DNA from: Leucobacter sp. UBA1945 | GTDB lineage: Bacteria; Actinomycetota; Actinomycetes; Actinomycetales; Microbacteriaceae | DNA: 42,960 nt | Assembly (NCBI GenBank): GCA_002336855.1 | Contig: DDEV01000094.1 | Coordinates: 1-42,960 of the forward strand | Reading direction: 5' to 3' | In this document: positions 37,663 to 42,960 of the stretch, piece after piece | Layout of the letters: every line of letters begins with the position of its first letter | Numbering within the stretch: the first letter of the stretch is position 1 | Translations under genes and position numbers: made by a program | The notes under the pieces: generated by a model | Seen by the model: the letters and a program-made list of their open reading frames with translations, nothing else | The model's database searches: none | What the model was told of the DNA's origin: nothing

Positions 37663-39123
37663 GTGAACGAATTCTTGGATGCGTTGACGCTTGCCCGCTG
37701 GCAGTTCGGGCTGACGACGCTGTACCACTTTCTCTTCGTCCCGCTGACGATCGGGCTCAGCTTTCTAGTTGCGATCCTGCAGACCGCGTGGGTGCGCACC
37801 GGCAAGGTCAAGTACCTTCGGCTGACGAAGCTCTACGGCAAGGTCTTTCTCATCAACTTCGCCATGGGCGTGGTGACTGGCATCGTGCAGGAGTTTCAGT
37901 TCGGCATGAACTGGTCGAACTACTCGCGCTTCGTGGGCGATATCTTCGGTGCGCCGCTCGCGATGGAGGGACTCATTGCGTTCTTCCTCGAGGCGACCTT
38001 CATCGGCCTCTGGATATTCGGCTGGGATAAGTTACCGAAGAAAATTCACCTGGCGACGATTTGGGCGACCTCCATCGCGACCATGCTCTCTGCGTACTTC
38101 ATCCTCGCCGCGAACGCGTTCATGCAGAACCCGGTGGGATACAAGCTGAATCCCGAGACGCAGCGCGCCGAGCTCACCGACATTGTCGCGGTGCTCACCA
38201 ATCCCGTTGCGCTCTGGCAATTTCCGCACACCATCTTTGCGTCGGTGATGTTTGGCGCGACGGTCATGGTGGCCGTCGCTGCGTGGCACCTGAAGCGAAA
38301 CCAGTACGTCGACGAGATGCGTGCGAGCTTGCGCTTCGGGCTCTGGGCGAACATTCTCGCGTTCATGGGCGTGGGTCTCACCGGTCACTCGCTCGGCATG
38401 GTGATGACCGAGACCCAGCCGATGAAGATGGCCGCTGCTGAGGCGCTCTACGCCAACGCATCTGGCGCCGACGCATCGTTTTCGATCTTCAGCCTTGGCA
38501 CCCCGGACGGCTTTCACGAGATCTTCTCGATTCGCATTCCTTATCTGCTCTCGTTTCTGTCGAACGGTGACTTCACGAGCGAGGTCGAGGGCATCAACAA
38601 CCTGCAGGCCGACTATGCGGCGTTCTACTGCGGTGCTGAATCTTCAGTGCTGACCTGCCCGAGCGGCGGAATGTTCATGCCGATCATCTGGGTCACCTAC
38701 TGGGCGTTCAGGTGGATGATCGGGCTCGGCGCACTCGCCACCCTCGTCTCAGTCGTGGGGCTCTGGCTCACCCGCAAGAACCGAGACGTGCCCGCGTGGG
38801 CGTGGAAGGTTGCGATCTGGACCGCGCCCATCCCGATGCTCGCCTCGCTCGTCGGCTGGGTATTCACCGAGATGGGCCGCCAGCCCTGGCTCGTGTTCGG
38901 CGTGATGACCACCGAGTCGGGGGTTTCGCCCGGAGTGCCCGCCTGGGCCGTGCTCGTGTCGCTTCTCACGTTCACACTCGTTTACGGCGCGCTCGCGGTG
39001 GTTGAGTTCAGACTCATCGTGAAGGCGGTGCAGGCCGGGCCGCCCGAGATCGAGTCTGCCGACGGTGGCGACGCCGCTGATGACGGCGACGTCGATCACT
39101 CGAAACTGGCGACGGTCTACTAG
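37663..39123 (+). CDS. cydA: Cytochrome bd ubiquinol/menaquinol oxidase subunit I
   Basis: 486 aa. GTG 37663 has GGAG 5 nt upstream and gives the usual opening 'NEFLDALTLARWQFG'; a GTG at 37633 is possible. About nine membrane helices carry the haem b ligands: an early His in TTLYHFLFVPLTIG, a His near LTGHSLGMVMTE, and a Met. The GRQPW motif (MGRQPWLVFG) is clear. The quinol loop is of the short type. It reduces O2 with high affinity and contributes to proton motive force, with CydB. Confidence 0.95.
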   Translation: MNEFLDALTLARWQFGLTTLYHFLFVPLTIGLSFLVAILQTAWVRTGKVKYLRLTKLYGKVFLINFAMGVVTGIVQEFQFGMNWSNYSRFVGDIFGAPLAMEGLIAFFLEATFIGLWIFGWDKLPKKIHLATIWATSIATMLSAYFILAANAFMQNPVGYKLNPETQRAELTDIVAVLTNPVALWQFPHTIFASVMFGATVMVAVAAWHLKRNQYVDEMRASLRFGLWANILAFMGVGLTGHSLGMVMTETQPMKMAAAEALYANASGADASFSIFSLGTPDGFHEIFSIRIPYLLSFLSNGDFTSEVEGINNLQADYAAFYCGAESSVLTCPSGGMFMPIIWVTYWAFRWMIGLGALATLVSVVGLWLTRKNRDVPAWAWKVAIWTAPIPMLASLVGWVFTEMGRQPWLVFGVMTTESGVSPGVPAWAVLVSLLTFTLVYGALAVVEFRLIVKAVQAGPPEIESADGGDAADDGDVDHSKLATVY

Positions 39124-39135
39124 GAGGGCCCCAAA

Positions 39136-40191
39136 ATGGATCTCACACTCATCTGGTTCTTTCTGGTCGGCGTGCTGCTGATCGGCTACTTCGTGCTCGA
39201 CGGGTTCGACTTCGGTGTCGGCATGGCGCTGCCGTTTCTCGGCAAGGACAACGTCGATCGTCGACTCATCATCAATACGATTGGCCCGGTCTGGGACCTC
39301 AACGAGACCTGGCTCATCGTCGCCGGTGCCTGCCTCTTTGCCGCGTTTCCCGAGTGGTACGCGACGATGTTCTCGGGGCTCTACCTCGCGCTGCTGCTGA
39401 TTCTCGTTGCGCTCATTCTGCGAGGCGTCTCGTTCGAGTTTCGTCACCAGGGCAAGGGGCCGCAGTGGACGGGCTGGTTCGACCGCTTCATCTTCTGGGG
39501 TTCGCTACTGCCTCCGTTTCTCTGGGGCACCGCGTTCGCGAACCTCGTGCAGGGGCTGCCGATCGTGCCCCTCGAGACTGGCGGCTGGGTCTACACCGGC
39601 ACCCTGCTGACGCTGCTGAACCCGTACGGCCTACTCGGCGGGCTTACGGTGACGCTGCTCTGCTTCGTGCACGGGCTCGTGTTCATCGCGCTGAAGACCA
39701 CTGGCGAGATGCGGGCGCGGGCCCGCTCGCTCGCCACGAAGATCGGGGCCGTGACGATCCTCGTCGCCGCAGGGTTCTTGACGTGGACAGTGCTGCTGCG
39801 CGCGGGCGAGCCGAACTTCGCCGCGGTGCTGACGCTTGCTGTGCTCGCGGCACTCGCGCTCGTGATCGGGTTCGTGAGCAACCTTGCGGGCCGCGAGGGC
39901 TGGGCGTTTACGTTCAACGCGGCGACGATCGCGTTCGCGCTACTCGCGATCTTCATGGCGCTCTTTCCGTACCTGATGATCTCGAACATCGACGCGGCGT
40001 ACTCGATGAGCATCCAGGGTGCGGCAAGCTCGCAGAAGACCCTCGAACTCATGACCTGGGTTGCGGGCTTCACACTGCCGCTGGTGCTGGCGTACCAGGC
40101 ATGGACGTACTGGATCTTCAGAAAGCGACTTTCTCGCGAGCAGATTTCGGCTCACGATCACGACGAGGATCACGCGGCTGTCGCCGCGTAG
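39136..40191 (+). CDS. cydB: Cytochrome bd oxidase subunit II
   Basis: 351 aa, AGGAGG 9 nt before ATG. The N-terminal helix ends in YFVLDGFDFGVGMALPF, the CydB signature, followed by IGPVWDLNETWLIVAGA and about seven more helices. The last ~20 residues are a His/Asp-rich cytoplasmic tail (EQISAHDHDEDHAAVAA). It forms the oxidase with CydA. Confidence 0.95.
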   Translation: MDLTLIWFFLVGVLLIGYFVLDGFDFGVGMALPFLGKDNVDRRLIINTIGPVWDLNETWLIVAGACLFAAFPEWYATMFSGLYLALLLILVALILRGVSFEFRHQGKGPQWTGWFDRFIFWGSLLPPFLWGTAFANLVQGLPIVPLETGGWVYTGTLLTLLNPYGLLGGLTVTLLCFVHGLVFIALKTTGEMRARARSLATKIGAVTILVAAGFLTWTVLLRAGEPNFAAVLTLAVLAALALVIGFVSNLAGREGWAFTFNAATIAFALLAIFMALFPYLMISNIDAAYSMSIQGAASSQKTLELMTWVAGFTLPLVLAYQAWTYWIFRKRLSREQISAHDHDEDHAAVAA

Positions 40192-40219
40192 CGCGTCGGC
40201 CTCGTAACTGAGTCGCATC

Positions 40220-40225
40220 TACAAT
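40220..40225 (+). promoter_or_regulatory. Possible internal leaderless promoter of cydD
   Basis: TACAAT lies 7 nt before ATG 40233, in the 41-bp cydB-cydD gap, and no Shine-Dalgarno is present. It would allow cydDC expression apart from cydAB. Confidence 0.4.
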
Positions 40226-40232
40226 AGATCTG

Positions 40233-41894
40233 ATGAAGCCCCTCGACCCGAGACTCCTGCGCTATGCGCGCGGTGCACGCACCGTTCTCGGGCTCGGGGG
40301 GCTCTTCGGCATCGTGCGCACTCTTGCGGTCATCGCATGGTGCTGGTGCATCGCGCAGGCGATCACCGTGCTCGTGTTGCCCGCACTCGGCGAGACCATT
40401 CGCGCGGCGGGGGGCGAGGACGGTCGCCTCACCGAATTCGCGTATTCCATGAGTTCGCTGCCGTGGCTCGTTGCCGCGGCTCTCGTCGCGCTGCTCGTTC
40501 GCTCAGCTTCGGGTTGGGCGATGGACGTGCTCGCCGCGCGAGGGGCGGTGCGTGTGAAGGCGCAGCTGCGTGCGGCTGCGCTCGACTCCCTCGACTCGCG
40601 CTCTCCGGACACGCTCGCCTCAGGCTCAGACGTCAACGTGGCGACGGTGCTCGGCCGCGGCCTGGACGCGCTCGACGGCTATTTCTCCGGCTATCTGCCG
40701 CAACTCATCATGACGTTCTGCGCCACGCCGCTGCTGGTGCTCGCGGTACTGCTCGCCGACCCGCTGAGTGGCCTTGTCGTGGTGATCGTGTTCCCCGTGA
40801 TCCCGGTGTTCATGGTGCTCATCGGGCTCGCGACGCGCGGCGTGCAGCAGAAGCAGTGGCAGCAGCTGCAGCACCTGTCGCATTCGTTTCTCGACGTGGT
40901 CGAGGGCCTCACCACGCTCAAGATCTTTCGCCGCGAGGCAAGGCAAGTGCAGCGCATCGCTCGCGAGACCGGCGAGTACCGCAGTCGCACGATGCAGGTG
41001 CTTCGCGTCACCTTTCTCTCGGGGTTCGTGCTCGATCTCGCGGGCACCTTTTCGATCGCCCTCGTCGCGGTGACAGTCGGCACCCGCCTCGTGAGCGGCG
41101 AGTTCTCGCTCTCCCTCGGGCTCTTCGTGCTGCTGTTGCTACCAGAGGCGTTCATTCCGATTCGCGCGGTAGGTACCGCGTTTCACGCATCGACCGAGGG
41201 GCTCGCGGCGGCCGAGCAGGTCTTCGAACTCATCGAGCTGCCGACTGAGGCTGCGCCAGTAGCCTCTTCGCGCTCCGTGGACGAAGGCCCCGCTGCCCCC
41301 GAGATCGCGTTTGAGACTGCCGAGGTCGTTCGCGGCGCGCACACCGTCGGGCCGATTTCTTTCGAGGTGCGGCCCGGCGAGATCGTCGCACTTGTCGGGC
41401 CGTCTGGGGCGGGCAAGAGCTCGCTGGTTGCGGCTTTGCTCGGTTTTGTTTCTTTGACGCGAGGATCGCTCAGCCGCCCTGACACGCTCGCCTGGGTGGG
41501 GCAGCGCCCCGGCCTGCTGCAGGGCAGTGTGGCCGAGAACGTCGCGCTCGGCGATGACGAGACCGACCAGCTTTTGGTACGACGAGCGCTCGACGCCGTC
41601 GGGCTTGAGCACATCGCCGGTGAGCGTGAACTCGGCGCGCAGGGCGCGGGCCTCTCGGGCGGCCAGGCCCAGCGGGTTGCCATTGCGAGGGCGCTGTATC
41701 GGGCGTGGCGCACCGACGCCGCCGCGCTCGTGCTCGACGAGCCGAGCTCGGCGCTCGATGCGCAGAGCGAGGCTCGTGTCGCGCGGGTGCTGCGGGAAGA
41801 GGCTCGCGGCGGCCGTGCGGTGCTGATGATCAGTCACCGGCCAGCGCTCATCGAGAGCGCTGATCGCGTCGTGCGACTCGGGGAGGCAGAATGA
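40233..41894 (+). CDS. cydD: ABC transporter CydD (thiol/haem exporter for bd oxidase assembly)
   Basis: 553 aa: six-helix membrane domain (about 1-320), then the ATPase with GPSGAGKSS (Walker A), Q-loop VGQRPGLLQGSVAENVALG, signature LSGGQAQRVAIARAL, Walker B AALVLDEPSSALD and H-loop ISHRP. With CydC it forms the heterodimer needed to mature cytochrome bd. Stop and cydC start overlap (ATGA). Confidence 0.93.
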   Translation: MKPLDPRLLRYARGARTVLGLGGLFGIVRTLAVIAWCWCIAQAITVLVLPALGETIRAAGGEDGRLTEFAYSMSSLPWLVAAALVALLVRSASGWAMDVLAARGAVRVKAQLRAAALDSLDSRSPDTLASGSDVNVATVLGRGLDALDGYFSGYLPQLIMTFCATPLLVLAVLLADPLSGLVVVIVFPVIPVFMVLIGLATRGVQQKQWQQLQHLSHSFLDVVEGLTTLKIFRREARQVQRIARETGEYRSRTMQVLRVTFLSGFVLDLAGTFSIALVAVTVGTRLVSGEFSLSLGLFVLLLLPEAFIPIRAVGTAFHASTEGLAAAEQVFELIELPTEAAPVASSRSVDEGPAAPEIAFETAEVVRGAHTVGPISFEVRPGEIVALVGPSGAGKSSLVAALLGFVSLTRGSLSRPDTLAWVGQRPGLLQGSVAENVALGDDETDQLLVRRALDAVGLEHIAGERELGAQGAGLSGGQAQRVAIARALYRAWRTDAAALVLDEPSSALDAQSEARVARVLREEARGGRAVLMISHRPALIESADRVVRLGEAE

Positions 41895-42960
41895 GCCTGT
41901 CACCGCAGCAACTGCGCGCGGTCATTCGACGGGCGGTGCCGCCTTCGCGCCGCTCGGCCGTTGGCTTGACGCTCGGCGTGCTAGCCGACCTCTGCGTGGT
42001 CGGGCTGCTCGGGCTCAGCATGTGGCTGATCGTGCGCGCGGGGGAGCAGCCGCCGATTCTGCACCTGAGCTTCGCCATCGTCGGGGTGCGGGCGTTTGCG
42101 ATCGGTCGCGCGGCATTTCGCTATGCCGAACGGCTCGCGAGCCACGATGCTGCCCTTGCTCAGCTCGCGGTGTTGCGAGCGAGCACATTCGAGGCGCTCG
42201 TACCGCGCGTGCCGGGCGCGATCGAGTCTCACCGTCGCGGCGATGTGCTCAGCGCTTTCGTCGATGACGTCGACCAACTCCAAGACGAGCCCTTGAGAGT
42301 GCGGCAGCCGCTCATCGTGAGCTCGATCGTCGTGCTGCTCAGCGTCGCGGTGCTCGCGCTCATCTCGCCGCTCGCAGCGCTGATCCTGGCGCTACTGCTT
42401 CTCGCCTCTGGCGCGCTGTCGGCTTGGCTTTCCGCCAGGGTCTCGTCGGCGAGCGACCGCGCGTTGGCGCAGGCCCGCGCAGATCTGAACGACGCGCTGC
42501 TCGAACGGTTCTCCGCAGCCGAGATACTTGCGGCCTTCGGCGCCACCGGAATGCAGCGTCGGCGCATTGCCGACGCAGAGCGGCGACTCGCCGCCGCCGG
42601 AGCAACGCGGGTGCGATCGGCTGGCCTCACCGCGGCGCTGCTCTCGTGCGCATCGGGCATCGCCTCGGTGCTCGTGCTGCTCGCGCTTGCGCCCGCTCTT
42701 GAAACTGGCGCTGCCGGCCTCAGCGCCCCACTGTTCGCGGCCGCGGTGATCGTGCCAGCAGCGGTGTTGGAGGTGTTCGCCCAGGTGCCCGCCGCGCTCG
42801 TCGCCCGCCGCACGGTGCTCGCGAGCGCAGAGCGGGTCGCCGAGCTCACCGAGTCGCCGCTGCCGCGCGAGATTCCCGATGTCGGTGCGGCTGCAGAGCC
42901 CTCGGTTGAACTCGAGAAGTCTGCGCCGATGCTCTCGGTGCGCGAACTCTCGGTGCGCCA
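41891..42960 (+). CDS. cydC: ABC transporter CydC, partial at window end
   Basis: Starts ATG 41891, overlapping the cydD stop. The visible 356 codons cover the membrane domain: MSLSPQQLRAVIRRAVPPSR, FAIGRAAFRYAERLASHDAA (the cytoplasmic coupling region typical of CydC), and then the linker leading to the ATPase, which lies past the edge. No frame disruption. Confidence 0.9.
   Translation, partial: MSLSPQQLRAVIRRAVPPSRRSAVGLTLGVLADLCVVGLLGLSMWLIVRAGEQPPILHLSFAIVGVRAFAIGRAAFRYAERLASHDAALAQLAVLRASTFEALVPRVPGAIESHRRGDVLSAFVDDVDQLQDEPLRVRQPLIVSSIVVLLSVAVLALISPLAALILALLLLASGALSAWLSARVSSASDRALAQARADLNDALLERFSAAEILAAFGATGMQRRRIADAERRLAAAGATRVRSAGLTAALLSCASGIASVLVLLALAPALETGAAGLSAPLFAAAVIVPAAVLEVFAQVPAALVARRTVLASAERVAELTESPLPREIPDVGAAAEPSVELEKSAPMLSVRELSVR

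Noticed and set aside
1..42960. CRISPR array, rRNA, insertion sequence or retroelement
   Set aside because: No regularly spaced repeats, rRNA signatures, transposase or reverse transcriptase motifs were found.

Overview
The window is high-GC actinobacterial DNA. A mycothiol-type DsbA oxidoreductase, group II truncated haemoglobin, App1/DUF2183 phosphatase, PadR-DUF1048-ABC cassette and cydABDC operon, together with many start codons placed 6-7 nt after a TANNNT hexamer (leaderless genes), suggest Actinomycetota, probably Microbacteriaceae (Leucobacter-like). That genus-level guess is inference. The window has two parts: about 23.6 kb of a prophage that runs off the left edge, and about 19 kb of ordinary chromosome.

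Prophage (1 to about 23,650). A tyrosine integrase faces an intact tRNA-Arg(UCU) gene (23652-23727), whose 3' end very likely holds the attachment core. The lysogeny block reads rightward: repressor-like protein, small DUF4177-like protein, ImmA/IrrE metallopeptidase, integrase. The early operon reads leftward from a Cro-like gene. The two blocks diverge from an 88-bp region that is symmetric about position 21016.5. The leftward operon is tightly packed, with many ATGA/GTGA overlaps: HTH, membrane and small proteins, RusA, YqaJ exonuclease, RecT, HNH, O-like replication protein, possible helicase loader, DnaB-like helicase, SSB, small Cys protein, cytosine-C5 methyltransferase. The late genes follow: zinc-ribbon protein, HTH protein, TerS, TerL, portal, and a minor capsid protein carrying a C-terminal HExxH metallopeptidase-like domain.

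Set into this leftward genome are rightward genes for small membrane-anchored proteins (3793, 7414, 8305, 9515, 19998), plus two leftward accessory genes (a DUF4145 protein and a tail-anchored coiled-coil protein). Most have a -10 hexamer 6-8 nt before the start codon and no Shine-Dalgarno, so they look like independently expressed 'morons' active in the lysogen. Some share stop codons or promoter DNA with flanking phage genes. Three of them (3793, 9515, 19998) share one plan: N-terminal membrane anchor, then a soluble, apparently beta-rich domain. This moron set is the best candidate for undescribed biology, plausibly superinfection exclusion or anti-phage defence. That role is inference.

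Chromosome (23,728 to 42,960). In order: an MFS drug exporter and divergent TetR regulator with two operator-like repeats 22 bp apart; a PdxH-like flavoprotein; a PadR-DUF1048-DrrA-DrrB efflux cassette behind a large dyad operator; truncated haemoglobin, MscS channel and aminopeptidase N on the minus strand; a mycothiol-dependent DsbA-family oxidoreductase, RpiB and a Nei-type DNA glycosylase; a YceI protein behind a perfect 11-bp inverted repeat; an App1-like phosphatase; and cydABD plus the start of cydC (cytochrome bd oxidase and its assembly exporter), which leaves the window.

No stretch longer than about 260 bp lacks a gene. No CRISPR array, rRNA or insertion sequence was seen.
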